From Malurus cyaneus samueli (taxonomy: Eukaryota > Chordata > Aves > Passeriformes > Maluridae): a stretch of 64,000 nt of DNA. Positions 49,267-64,000 of the stretch are shown in pieces (positions within the stretch are counted from its first letter, which is position 1; each line of letters starts with the position of its first letter). Both the position numbers and the translations under genes were made by a program. The notes beneath the pieces were generated by a model that saw only the letters and a list, made by a program, of their open reading frames with translations, made no database searches and was not told the DNA's origin. The stretch lies in assembly GCA_009741485.1 (NCBI GenBank), contig CM019219.1, forward strand, positions 2,951,998 through 3,015,997. Reading direction: 5' to 3'.

Positions 49267-49352
49267 CATTTGAGTGGTGATTTTGTGCCATTTGAGTGGT
49301 GATTTTGTGCCATTTGAGTGGTGATTTTGTGCCATTTGAGTGGTGATTTTGT
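49267..49352. repeat. 22-bp tandem repeat, four copies
   Basis: The unit CATTTGAGTGGTGATTTTGT (plus GC) is repeated almost perfectly in tandem. The fourth copy lacks the last two bases. The near-identity suggests recent duplication. Its reverse strand yields a repetitive ORF (NHHSNGTK-type), which is an artefact. Confidence 0.95.
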
Positions 49353-52120
49353 TCACTGAAAGAAGAGATGAGAGGGTGGCACATCAGGCATTGAGCTGGC
49401 ACCAAGATCCACCAGCCCAGAATTTCTCCTGTGCTGGGTCCCCACCAGGGCTGCTCCTTTCCAGTCCTTGGGAATCCTCCTTTGGAATTCCCAAAGTGGA
49501 GCACTCCTCTCTGACCTACAACAGATTTTCATTTGAAAGCTTTTCCTTAAACTTCTCATAATAGGAACTTTAAAGAATGAACTTCCTGGCCCTAGGTGCA
49601 TATCCCATGAATTTTAATATGACCTGTATCACATCCTAATTGCCGTGTGTGACAAGTAGAGATGAAAATGTGTGGATTTTAATGAGCTTCCTTTCATCTA
49701 CCAGCCTCTATTTTCTCCTCAGCCCTTCTAAAATATGTGGAATAATGAAATGTTCACTACTCCATTTAAGAGCTCATCCTTTAAAGAATGTCACAACAAA
49801 AGAGGACAAGGGATGACTGAGAATGAATAATGAGCGCTGCCCTCAAAATTGGCCAAAACTTTTTTGATTAGCATCTTTCCTTACCCATGGCTCCAATGAA
49901 TAATGTAACAGGAGAAAGAAAAAAAAAATGGGAATAAACACATTTGATTATGCCAGAGAAAACCACTTGCAAAGATAATTCTTTCAGCAGCCTTCTCTGA
50001 ATTCAACCTAATGTTTAAGGTGAGAAAAATGTCTCCTTAACAACACCTCTTTAAAAAAGGGATGATTTCACTGAATAGATTTTAATAGTCTCAACCTGAG
50101 CTTAGACTTGTTCCTGAAATGCCAGCATGTTACAAGGCACTCATTAGCTGAATTCAGTCCTGGGGTTTAATGTTATTATCTGTTCAGTGAGCCGGCTAGA
50201 CAGGTCAATCCCATGGTTCACCACCAAATTTCACTTTTTTCTCTTGGGTTTGGAATGAAGTTCACTTCTGTGAACTTTGAATCAGTCAGGAAGATGGAGT
50301 AGTGGAAGTAGAAGCTGTCGTGCAGACGAAGTAATCTGAATTTTCAATATCTGAGCTGGGATTTTTAAGCCTTGCCCAATCCACTGTGTAAAAAGCAAAC
50401 TACCAAAAGGTTGGTGGTCAGAGTGCAGAGTTGGGATTTAAGTGTCATGCTCACACAGTGAATTGTTATTATGAGAAGGATGCTCTAGATTTGGTTTTCT
50501 TGTCAAGTGAGGTGATGTCTTGTGGGGCCCTTTGGTTTATGGAAATAGAAAGATGTGCCTTAAACTCTGGGTACTCAAGGAAAATGGGAGCAAGCAGAGC
50601 TCTGATGTAGTCAAAATCAGTTGCCTTTTTAAAATGCACTTTTAAATTCAATGCCTGGACAGTGGAATGAGGATGTTCAGTGGGAACTGTGGCAGCCCAA
50701 AGATGGTTTCTACCCCTGCTGCTGTGATTATTTTCCTGATGAGATTCCTGAGCCCATTGAGCACACCTTCTCTTTTAGGGACAAGCCTTGCTCCTCTGGA
50801 AGCCTTTTCCAGGTTATTTCACCTTCAGAAAGTGTTTGGTGGGATTTCTGCATCTCTAACCGAGCTATGAGCAGCACCTACATTAAACCATTAATAAAAC
50901 ACTGCAATGTTAATTCGTTACTTCTCTGCAAACACATTTATAATTTCCTTGTGGCACAGCAAAAAGAACATTCATGATTCCATTCCCCTGTGGTTTTACC
51001 ATCCCAGTGTGGAAAGAGCAGGGCATTCTGGATGTCTGTGAAGGGATGGAGCACAATCAGAGAGGAGCAAGGCATTTTATTTCTCCTGCACGCACCAGGC
51101 AGTGCTAAATCAGCTTGACAGGTGTAAAAGGAAAACTCTTTCTCTTTGCTACACACGGCTAAAAACGGCAACGAGGAAAGGTGAGAAAAACAAGAATAAT
51201 GAAGAGATGCCAGATGGTGACTCAGGGAGTCAGAGTTCCTGTGAAAGCATCAGAAGAAGAGTGTGGGGATCCCTTAAGGCATCCTTGGAGCACTTGGACT
51301 TGGCTGTTAATGTCTCCAGCCCTGCTTGAATTGAATTACAAAGGATTGGTGTCTAAAATCCTCGTTTGGGCATAAAATGAATGCTGGGTGTAGCAAGCAA
51401 GGCTTTGCACCATGTTGTTGTGGGTTAAATGAAGACCGGGATAGACAAAGGTTTCATTCTTTATTGGCTCAGTGATTTACAAAATTTTTCTACACTAAAA
51501 TAAAAAAGTCTTTAAAGTGATTTTCTGATTCTGGAGGGATGTCTAAAGGAGCTGTCTCATCCATGGGAATCATCCCCAGTACACTCTAAAGCATATTTTA
51601 TAACAATGTCTTTCAAGGAATTACGTGAGATAATTCCACAGTGTCAGAGATGGAGAAACTCATTTTTCTCTCAGCTTAGGGAGAGTGAATGATTTCCTAC
51701 TCTGACAGATGAATGCCCTCCAAACCTTCACTGCCTGGGCTCTGTGGGGCTGCACTGCTGGGATTTGACCCTGCAGAAAAGTGAAGAAAACCTGGTGAGC
51801 TTCAGAGAACCACAGTGACATCCAGTAGCTGTGACTCACGACCAGAGCTGATTTAGGAGTGAAAATGCCCAGATACAGAGTTAATCTACTGTTCCTTTGC
51901 TGTTATTTACCTGTAAATGTCAGTAAATAATGGAGTTTTGCTCCTGCTTTCACACATAATTAGCAGGATGCTGTAATTGCAAAAGCAGGCCAAGGAAAGA
52001 GCACAGTAAAAGTTGTGCACAGGAGCTCCCTGTGGTTCCTGTGCTGGTTACACAGCTTTTGCATTTGCTCTGTAGTTTCTTGAATATTACTTTTGAAGTG
52101 AGCAGGGAAAGTGATTATTA

Positions 52121-52123
<3 letters not shown>

Positions 52124-52155
<32 letters not shown>

Positions 52156-52161
52156 GGGGGG
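52124..52161. repeat. Poly(T)-poly(G) tract
   Basis: A run of 31 T is followed directly by seven G. It has the same T-then-G architecture as the longer tract at 31912-31983. Length reliability is low. Confidence 0.85.
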
Positions 52162-54381
52162 ATGGTGTTCATTTACTTGCAGATTTATTTTGTGGTTTGC
52201 TTATATTATTTTTAATGAAATGCCAGACTTTTTGTGTGACTGTGCATCAGCCTGGGGCTGCTGGTGAATTATTTAAGGTGTGTACCTGGCAGTTCCGCTG
52301 CTCTCCTATAACCAACATGATTCCCAAAGACCAAGTTCAGCAAACAGCACAACTTAGAGCTTCATGGAGTTGATAGTAAAGGATTATGTGCATTTCTATA
52401 GTTATAAACTTAAATAATACAGGAATTTTGAGAGTTCTACAATGGTACTTAGTTGGATAAAGCACCAGAGTCCTCTATTCATGACATTCTTTCTTTCTTT
52501 TCTATTCATTGGTTCTTTCTTTCTGACCTCAGCAGCTCATCCAGACAGGGGTTGATGTCAGACCTTCCAAAATCTGATTTTCTTGCTTGGATTATGGGGC
52601 TTGAGTGCTTCCTGCAGGTGATTTCTTCCTCTCTCTCCCATGTACCACAAATTTAGTGGGTTTTTTGCTGTTTCCCTTCATTTTGGCTCTAGAGGATTAG
52701 TCCTCCTGGCTGGGACCTAAAAGGGAACCTCAAGGGGAGCCCAAATATCCCTGCTTGTCTTCCAGGAGGTCTGCAGCCCCCATTGTCCCCAGTTTTTCTT
52801 TTTAGCTGTTCTTCCAAAGACCTTTGAAAATGCTGACAAACCGAATCCAGGTACTGCAAAAGCCAAGAAATGGATGAAAGGCTCGAGCCTCAGAGGAGAA
52901 AATGGATAAATTCCTCAGCTGCCAAACTCCAGGAATGAGGGTTGACGGATCTGAGGATGGGGGCATGTGGGATACAGAATCCTGCAGGCACATCTGGTTT
53001 GTTCCATGTTGCAAATTCAAATTGGACTTGGTTTTTTCTGGTGCTTGAATGAAAAATGGCAATCAGACATGTAGACCTCCCATGCTGTTACAAGGGGAAT
53101 TAAATGGGAAACTTTTAAAAAATATGGTAAAAAAATGCAGGTATGGAGTTAATGCAGATAAGATGACAGAGCTCTTTGAAAAAGTGGAGAGAAAATAGCA
53201 CAGAACTTTTCCTCTGCAAGATTTCCCATATTCCTGCTCATTAATCCTGAATCAGATTTCTTTTCCTTTCCAGTTAGAAAGTTGAAAAATGAGGAGTTTT
53301 ATGCTCAGAGGAAGCTTGCCTTGAAGCTTTCTCTATTCCATGGCTTTTCAAATGCAGAATACCTGTAGTTGGAAAAACTTTTGGCTCCTGTGGATGGGAA
53401 TGAGGATGGGCTCTCCCAGTCAGCGCTGGAGTTAACAAATCCAAAATCATGACCTGCACTTTTCACATTAAAACATTGATATTTTGCAGTAAGACAAAGA
53501 CTCTCTTGGTAAAAATCTGGGCACTTTTCTCCAGGGAAAGGATGTTAAATTTTACTGGGTAACTGATGAAAATTAGAGTTTACCTGAATGCCCTCCTTGG
53601 GTTCACAGGCTGGAAAATGCATCTCCTTCAAATTGGATTTTGGGCTTTCAGCCTTGAGCAGGCAGACATGAATGCAGTCAGTTTGATGCTAAAAACTCAC
53701 ATTCCAGTCCATTTGGAGCTCCTGACACTTTGCTTTGAGCCAGTGAAGTCTCCAACCTGAGAAATGTGGAGCCCGTGGTTATGAGTCTTTGCTGGGCCAG
53801 GGCTGAATTGTTAAACAAAGCAGAAAAGATGTTTGGACAGAATGAATTTTGGGAATATTTTGCTGTAGGAAGCTGGAATAGGGAGAAAGGAGCTGTGAAC
53901 ACTCAGTCATTTGAGCTGGAGAGGTGCCCACACTCACAGATATTTGTCTGAACCTTGCTTGACCTGGTTTATCTCCTTTGCTCGTGGGGCTGGAGCTTCC
54001 CATCAACCTCCCAGCCTTTCCCTACAATCCTCCCAGAGATGCAATGTCTTTCTCATTTTCAGCTTTCTCTTTCTGCAGGCAGGAAGCTCAGGGCCTTGAG
54101 AAAATGTTGAGTGTTCAGAATTTAAAAGGTGTTAACCAGGCTTTTAAACCCACAGGATCCTGGTGCTTCCTTGGGCTGGAGGCATTTAATAATTTATTTA
54201 TTGAGTTATTTTGTGTGATTCCTGTGCTGCTCTGGAGTTTTCTGTCCCCTCAGTGAGCCCAGATGCCAATCAGAGACCTCTTTCTAAGAGAAGCATCTCT
54301 CATACACCCCTACAATTCCACTCCTCTACTCTTTTTTATTTATTTCTGGGTTTAGGTTGGGGTTTTTCATTGTTTCGGTTG

Positions 54382-54407
<26 letters not shown>
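54382..54407. repeat. T26 homopolymer
   Basis: An uninterrupted run of 26 T in a CPXM2 intron. No adjacent retrocopy was recognised. Confidence 0.85.
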
Positions 54408-54415
<8 letters not shown>

Positions 54416-55685
54416 TAGTGACATTTCAATCCAGGCCAGGATTTGATTTTCTCAGATCTCAGAGATTTAGTTCTTTTTTGAAATGTTGCTTCCTGATGCT
54501 TTGAACTCTTAAATCCTCTGCTCCCAGGGTGCTCTCAAGCGTGCAACTGCTTGGACATAGTGGGTTTTAAAGAAAAGAAGAAAGCTTTAGAAATATGAAT
54601 TCCTAAATATTTTGCTTTTCTGCACTTCTAGATTTATCCAAAAACCTCTGGTTATTTTCTGTGTGCACCTGGCCAGTTTTTTATTCTTTCACTGTTTGGG
54701 TATTTAAATGTGCGAGTCTCTTGTGTCATTTTAGTGCTGTCTTAGAGTTGTGAATCAAAGAATTCTCAGTCTATCAAATGAATAATCAGTTAAATAAAAA
54801 AAGTAATTGAGTGAAAAGCAAACAACCCAACCAAACTATTTTTTTCCTTTTATTCTCCTCCAAAAATTACAAACTGATTCCTTTTTAAGGGTTGGGAAGG
54901 AGCACAAAGCTTGAGTTCAGGTTAATTGTAACCACACAACTTTCCTCTGAAATCACTGTCTGAGCAGTGTGAAAACTGCTGTTCCTTATGAGAAGTGTTG
55001 GGGTTTATTAATTTCTCTTATTATTTCATATGAAAAAAATAACAGCAGATGTGATGCTAGGGGGAAAAAAACAAAGTATAAATGCCCGAACTCCGTGCTA
55101 GAGCAGTAAGGTCTTCATAAAGCTGAGACCTTACACTTTATAAAAGGTTTTAAAACCAAGCTGGATTGGTTTGAGGTATTTCCTGTCCCAGGCTCTTTAT
55201 GTAGGTCGAGTATTGATCCCAGATGTGCAGGGCTGGGCAGGGAGGGACCAGCCTGGGGCTGCCAGCGATGCTCCCTGAGTGCTGCTGGAGGGGAAGGGTG
55301 CCAATTCCAGGGGGTGAGGGCTGATTTGGCAATCCCAGCCCATCTTTGAGGGTGTTGAGCTGTGTTTGCAGCCCTGGGTTCAAAATTTAACATCACCACC
55401 AAGGAGCAGCGCATCCAGAGGCAGCAGAAGAGAAGGGATGATCAGGCCAGAAGGATGATCCTGTCCTGCTCACCCAGCTCCCCCTGCAGATATCAAACTG
55501 CTGCTGCTCTGAATTCTGCTGGCAATTTGAGTATTTTTAGTTTTAATCATAAAAATGTGGAAGATGACATCTCATCTCTCTGCTGGGATGAGTAATGGCT
55601 CTGCTGCCTAAAGGCACAGCTTGGGCTTCTTCATCAGCCTGGAACTGGAGCTTTCTGGCTCCCATCAGCAGCTGAATCAGGGAGC

Positions 55686-55804
55686 TAAACTGGTGGAAAA
55701 CCAGTTAAACTGGTAGAAAAAAAGTTGAACTGGTAGAAAAAGGTTAAACTGGTAGAAAAAAGTTGAACTGGTAGAAAAAAAAAAAAGTTAAACTGGTAGA
55801 AACC
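55686..55804. repeat. About 19-22 bp tandem repeat (AACTGGTAGAAAAAAGTT)
   Basis: Six imperfect copies of an AACTGGTAGAAA core separated by A-runs of variable length and GTT. Length variation of the A-run suggests slippage within units. Confidence 0.9.
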
Positions 55805-58800
55805 AGCCCATGAAACCCAAAACTGAAGAGCCAAGTGATTCCATCCACGTCCATGATTGACTCATGTCAGGCTTTGAGCTGCTTCATGGAAGGAAGTTCA
55901 TGCATCTGTTTCAGTGTCATTTTCAACTCATTTTCTGCCTTGTTGAGAAGTAAAAAAATACAGTTTTGTCTGTGTTGGAGCTTAACTGGATTACAATGTG
56001 AATAATGTTAAGTGGAGCTGACTGGGAAGTGCTGATTCCAGTCGTTCTCGAGGGTGAATTTGGCACTGGGGACTGGAGGTGGCTGCAGCAGTGGGGATGA
56101 AATTTAATGGCTCATCACTGCTAATGAGGATTCACAGTTTCTCAGTTTTTCCCTGCTCTGTGTGTGTGTGAGCTTCTAGGAGAGTGAGGAGGTGAAAGCT
56201 GGGTGATGTCAGGGTAATGCCATCGATTCCAGGGGATTTAGGTGTTTCCAGAGAATTCCTGAAGCTGTTTTTGTGCATCTCAGCCCCAGGTGAGATTCTC
56301 ATCCTCGGAGTGGAGCATTTCCATCCCCTTCCCTGTGTCCTCCTGCTTGGATCCTTCCTCTGGGCCACCTCAGATCCATTTTTTGCTCCAAAATCGTGGC
56401 TGTGCTGCAAAATCCTTAAAAACCAGCCAGAACTCTGTATATAAAAATAAATAAATATGTATAAATGTATATTTCTAGGACCAGGAGCTGTGGATACTTT
56501 CCAGTTTATTTATGTTTGAGGAATTTCATGGCTGCCCAGTGAATGTGCTATACCAACTATGGATACATTGGATTTATTTACTGCTGGATAAAATTCCTGC
56601 TACAGTTCTCACAGAGGGGGAGGGAAATAATTGCACCACAAGCCAGTTCTGTACTCATAAAACTTTTTATGGATTTATACTATTTTTGGTAAAATGCACT
56701 CCAGTGAGGGTCCTGATAGGGTTAAAATGGAGCATTTCTAAGATGTCTCATTTAATGAGCCGTGGTTGTATCTTAAGATCAGAGCTATTTTCTGTACTTG
56801 TTAATGGTATTCCAAGTTTTAGTGTTTATTTTTAATGGCTGCAATTAATGCTCTTAGTGCAGGATGTTTGCTTTTGCAGCATACCTCAGTGACCTGGTGT
56901 TTTTAGCTATTTCTGGCTTTGAAGATGTATTTTTAATGGTAATTTTTGACCCATGCCCAGCCATTGTGCAAGTGGTCTGTCTCGGTTTTGCTCTCCATTT
57001 TTTTGGCTAAGGCTGTTTGTTTGGCTCTGGAAAAAAGAGGATGGTTCTCATTTTTGATGGCTGCACTCAGTTTTGTGGCTTCATCTGGAATTACAGAAAG
57101 TCTTCACCCTGTGCTTCAGAAAAAAAAAAAATCAGAGGAGACATTTTAAAATTAATAGCTCAGAACTCAGCCTATTCAAAGCTCAAAATAAAAAGTTAAG
57201 GGCTGATATGATATTTTTCAGGCTGGATTTTTTTTTGCCTTTAAAGATAATAAAGATTTTTTTTTCAGAGTAATGAAATCAAATACTCTGTAGATATAGG
57301 GGAGATCTTTACAGGTGTGGGTACAAATGGTACGGCACCTCATGCCATGTCACAAACCCCATCCTGTGCCAGGCTGGTGGCAGCAGGAGGCTGAATGTGG
57401 GAATGAATGTGATATCTGGAGTTTAGATGAACCTCTTGAGTCCAAAGGCTTGGCCAGAAAACTCCCAGGCTCTCTGGAAACTCCTGCTCCCAACTGTGCC
57501 AGGAATAACAGAAGCTCTTCCTGCTAAATGTTTTGTTGCATCTCGAGCCAGCCACGACCTGGGCTTGTGAGAGATTAAAAAAGTGAAAAATAGTGAAAGA
57601 AAATGAAAAAGTCTGTTTTCTGCCTCTCATTTAATGTCAGACCTGACTTAAACAACACAGATAATTCTTAATTTACTCATTATTTAATTATTGGATTATC
57701 AGAAATGTGCTTTTTGTGTACATTTCACCTGGCAGGTGCATTGCAGCATTAAAGTATTTTGAATACCTGTGACCTAAGGATTGCTTTAGCCACAGAAAAT
57801 GGACTACCAGAGTTTCCATTAAAAGTTTCTGCTGTTGGAAGATTAATGATCAACCACACTTTTCATAGGAAAGCCTCTAAATTTATTGCTAGGGCAAAAT
57901 TTATTATATTGGCCCCATTAGGGATTTTTGTGCAAGATCACAACGACCTAAGAAAGGTGTGAACGGTATAATGAGCATTAAAGTCTTCATTCCCACAAAA
58001 TATACATTTATTTGTGTGCTTAATTTACCTGTTTCAGTGGCTTCAAGGTTTTGCATCTTAACTGCAAGTTGAAATGGTTTGTTTAAACACAAATTTAACC
58101 TCATATCTGCTGGGGATGGGAGGTTTTCAGGCTGCACAAGGCTGATATTTCTCCATTTCCAGATCTCACTCTCGGTGTTCATGAGGAGTTGGAAAAGCCC
58201 AGATTTGTAGGGATTGAAGAGTATTCTAGGCATGGCTCACAAAATATGGACTAGAGAGGAAACATGATGCTTCTCTCTGCCCTTCCATTTGAAAGGCTGA
58301 ACACATTCCAAAACTGATGGAAATTCTCTTTGAATAAAAGAATGGTTTGTCTGCTTTGCCTCCGAAAGAGGAGGACAGAATGATTTCCTAAAAGCATCTT
58401 TATTCAATACAAGAGCTATCAAGGCAATCTGGGCTTGGCTGGCATTCTTTATTTAGACCAGAAGGAAATAAAATAAATGAATAATTTAGGCAATAGCAAT
58501 GAACACCAGTGTTTTCCTTGCCCTGCTCATGGATACATCTTGTGGAGTTGTTTCTAAGGATATCTCCTAATACAGTTTTTTGACACAGAGCAGCTAAAAT
58601 TGCAGCACAGCAGCTGTAATTCCAGTGCAGGAGGAAGGAAACCAAGCTGGCTCTGCAAAAGTTGGGAGTTTTGACCAGAGACTCAGTGGAAGATGCTGCA
58701 TCAATAGGACAAAACCATCACGAGGATGAAATTGCTCTCAAACATCCTAAAACGGGCTGAGATTGCAAACTGAGCCAGAACAGGCTTGGGGAGGGAGCTC

Positions 58801-60464
58801 AGCAGCACCTGCAGGGATTCCTCTCTTAGAATGAGGATCCTGCTGCTTTTCTCCCAGTTTGGAGAAAGAGGAGCCAACAGAGGAAGAAATTATTTGTATT
58901 GGAGCAAAATACTGGTTTTGTCTTAGCAAGATAAAAGAAAAAAAAAATGATTTGGTGGCTTGGTGAAGTTACAGAAAGCAAGTGCTCTCCTATTGATTCA
59001 CATGCATAACAGTGAAAGAATAAATTTCAGGATACTCTTGAATTATGGCAAAGATCCTCATGATTTCACTTGGAATATTGTAAGGCAGGTTGGGAAAGGA
59101 CGGAGTTTGTTGCAGAGTTTTCATCTTGGTTTCATTGGCAGCTCCTTCTCAATTGAGCATTTCCTAACCTGATGAGTTCCCAGACAACACAAGGAATTCA
59201 TCCTTGGAAAATCAAGAGCAGCCACACGCTTTTCTCTGAGATCATCCAACCTTCTTGGTCAATTATTGGCCTTGAGTTGCTCTACAAACAGAGATAAACA
59301 CCAAAATGCACTGGGGATTTCTTCAGCCTGTAAATCTCCATCCTGAAGCCTAAATCCACAGGCAGCCCAGGGATTTTGCAGTTTTATGGTGAATGAATAA
59401 CATTTCAGTCAGAATAAAGCCAGACCGGGTTCTTGTACATGCATGGGCAGGTGAATGTCACTGCAGGGGCTCAGCCTGCTCTGACAGGCACTGCCAGGCT
59501 CAAAATCCTTGCATTTCCTACAAGTTTCATCAAATTGGGCTCTGCACAGCAGTGGTGGATGGGGACTGTGCCTGTTCATCCCATGGAGCAGGGATGTGAC
59601 CCCTGGGATAGCTCCAGAAACCTTTGCTGAAGTTTGGTAGCAGAGATCAGACTATGAAAAACAGAGACATTCCAAATTTTAATTTATAATTCCCAGCAGT
59701 ACGTGTGGATTGTCCCTTGGCTTTGGTAAATGCAGCATAAACATTGAACTAAATGATATTTTATGAGCCGAGCATGCAAAAACAGCTTGCTTTTATTGTC
59801 AGGCCACCTTTATTTTCAGCTCAGAGCTGGCACAGGTAGCTCAGGGTAACTCTTGGGAATGGTGAGATGGTTCACAAAGGAAAATATACCAAAGTACCAA
59901 AGCATTCTCATCATTCCACCATGAGGGCAATTTCCAAACCTGTCCTGGGTATCTCAAGGACCAAATTTGTTAAAAAAAGCAGGCAGCTCCCAGCTCTGTG
60001 ATTTACTCCCAGAGCCCGAGACTTCTTCCAGTTGGAACATGATAAAAGATGCAGCACTCCATAAGGAAATGCAATTAAAACAATCACCAATGAAACCAAA
60101 ATCCTCCCAGCTATTCCTTCCTTCTGCATCCTGTCTCTTCCCCGTTTTGGATAATTGAATCGAAATCTCTTTGAAATGAGAAGCTGTCTGCATTTTACTC
60201 TTATGTAAGGCTGAGATCACTGTTGGTATTGTAGAAGACACATTAATTTTTAGCATTTATCTTTACTGCCTCTGAACGAGCCATTTGGCCCTGATTTGTG
60301 TGAGAACTCTCCTGAGGATGAAGGAAGGAACAGCAGTGTGATTTGACAGATGCAGCATTTTTTCCTGAGGGATTTTAGTTTGTTGTGAACCAAGCAGGAA
60401 TCTGGGAAATCTCACGTCTTGCCAGTTTGTGCCTAATAATGCAAAGCTGCTCCTGAAATTTGGA

Positions 60465-60640
60465 CACAGCCAGGATGAGGTTCTCAGGTACATTCTCAGT
60501 GCCCAGAGCAGTGGTGGAGTCCCCTTCCCTGGAGGGACTGAACAGAGGTGTGGATGTGGCCCTTGGGGAATGGCTGGACTCGATGATTTTTGAGGGATTT
60601 CCCAACTTTAAACGATTCTTTCATTCTTTGATAACCTCAT
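60465..60640 (+). mobile_element. CR1 LINE 3'-end fragment
   Basis: CR1 order: CAGAGCAGTGGTGGAGTCCC, CTTCCCTGGAGGGACTGAAC, GGTGTGGATGTGGCCCTTGG, GGACTCGATGATTTTTGAGG, then TTTAAACGATTCTTTCATTC at the 3' end. About 175 bp, about 725 bp upstream of a CPXM2 exon. Confidence 0.9.
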
Positions 60641-61346
60641 GACATTTCAGTGAGTGATTCAAAAGCAAAACATTTTTCTGCTCATCATCAAAACAGCCTT
60701 TTCCCAGCCTCTTATCTTCCAAAGCCAGAGCTTGAAGCACTGCTTGGTTAAAATAATAACTTTTGCTTTTCTGTCCTCAAGGCTGTGCAGAATTTGGGGC
60801 TTAGAGAGACGATCCTTGGGTCAAAATTGCAGTTTTTGTCACCACCTTGCAGAGCTCGGCTCTCTGGGCTCCCAGACTTCTGTAACAGATGCTATTGTGC
60901 AACTGGAGGGATTCTGAGGGAAGTTTCCAGAACAGATTTTAATTAGAAACATAATTTTGTACAGTAGCTTGGAATCGGTACAGGGAGGAGGAAAAATAAT
61001 CCAAGTGAGAGATGACAAAGAAAACGCCAAAAAGAAAAATAAAAAGGGCGTTTTAGTGGTGTTTTGCACTGAAAAGCTCTTGGTAGGGAATGCTGTGCAT
61101 ATCCTTGAAAAACTGAAGTGCAGAGTGAACAGGAATAAATATCTGAGCCCCTGAAAACGGTGTAAATCTGCATTTTCTCACTGATTTCCTGAGAGCTGCC
61201 ATTCCTCACCGATCTCATCCCTGCTGTGCTCGTTTATCCCGGGGAGGACCAGACCAGCTTGGCACTGCCAAAACCCACAAACTCTGAATACTTGTTTGTT
61301 TTGTGTCATTTCATTTTTTCCCCCTTCTTGTTTAATTAAAATTTAA

Positions 61347-63466
<2,120 letters not shown>

Positions 63467-64000
63467 NNNNNNNNNNNNNNNNNNNNNNNNNNNNNNNNNN
63501 NNNNNNNNNNNNNNNNNNNNNNNNNNNNNNNNNNNNNNNNNNNNNNNNNNNNNNNNNNNNNNNNNNNNNNNNNNNNNNNNNNNNNNNNNNNNNNNNNNNN
63601 NNNNNNNNNNNNNNNNNNNNNNNNNNNNNNNNNNNNNNNNNNNNNNNNNNNNNNNNNNNNNNNNNNNNNNNNNNNNNNNNNNNNNNNNNNNNNNNNNNNN
63701 NNNNNNNNNNNNNNNNNNNNNNNNNNNNNNNNNNNNNNNNNNNNNNNNNNNNNNNNNNNNNNNNNNNNNNNNNNNNNNNNNNNNNNNNNNNNNNNNNNNN
63801 NNNNNNNNNNNNNNNNNNNNNNNNNNNNNNNNNNNNNNNNNNNNNNNNNNNNNNNNNNNNNNNNNNNNNNNNNNNNNNNNNNNNNNNNNNNNNNNNNNNN
63901 NNNNNNNNNNNNNNNNNNNNNNNNNNNNNNNNNNNNNNNNNNNNNNNNNNNNNNNNNNNNNNNNNNNNNNNNNNNNNNNNNNNNNNNNNNNNNNNNNNNN
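63467..64000. other. Assembly gap (Ns)
   Basis: 534 unresolved bases run to the window edge. Nothing can be said about their content. Confidence 1.

Noticed and set aside
56512..56835. A 107-codon ORF in the CPXM2 intron
   Set aside because: It is hydrophobic and AT-driven, has no family resemblance, and its position and content do not fit a CPXM2 exon.

Overview
This is vertebrate nuclear DNA, almost certainly from a bird and plausibly a songbird. The recognisable interspersed repeats are almost all short 3'-end fragments of CR1 LINEs, the dominant avian retrotransposon. No mammalian L1, Alu or B-type SINE was seen. Coding sequence occurs as short exons with GT-AG introns. The order CHST15 then CPXM2, both on the plus strand, matches the arrangement I recall on human chromosome 10q26. 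The window holds parts of two genes, one long intergenic region and a terminal assembly gap.

Positions 1-12599 carry the C-terminal part of CHST15 (carbohydrate sulfotransferase 15, GalNAc4S-6ST), a Golgi type II membrane enzyme that 6-sulfates GalNAc-4-sulfate in chondroitin sulfate. Four coding exons are readable: 1775-1921, 6433-6589, 11101-11248 and 12409-12599 (with stop). A fifth exon of about 50 codons should lie between the second and third, but I cannot find it. The flanking phases (2 and 0) show that a direct splice would shift the frame. A 3' UTR of roughly 2.3 kb probably follows, with an AATAAA at 14933.

From about 15 to 44.9 kb I find no supportable gene. The region holds CR1 fragments in both orientations, simple-sequence tracts and small minisatellites. 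One unexplained ORF near 17.9-18.3 kb is flagged. About 44.96-45.76 kb is a CpG-rich island with the first coding exon of CPXM2 (45450-45762), a secreted carboxypeptidase-X family member. CPXM2 continues with one further exon at 61366-61475, the start of its discoidin (F5/8 type C) domain. A poorly conserved linker exon expected between them was not recognised. Both flanking boundaries are phase 1, so skipping it would keep the frame. The rest of CPXM2 lies to the right of the window, beyond the N block from 63467.

The two genes are independent tandem neighbours; both products act in the secretory pathway or outside the cell, but nothing here shows a functional link. I see no novel biological system. 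The most useful leads are the missing CHST15 exon, the repeat-laden CPXM2 leader, the higher-order minisatellite in the CPXM2 intron, and a convergent CR1 pair just past CHST15.
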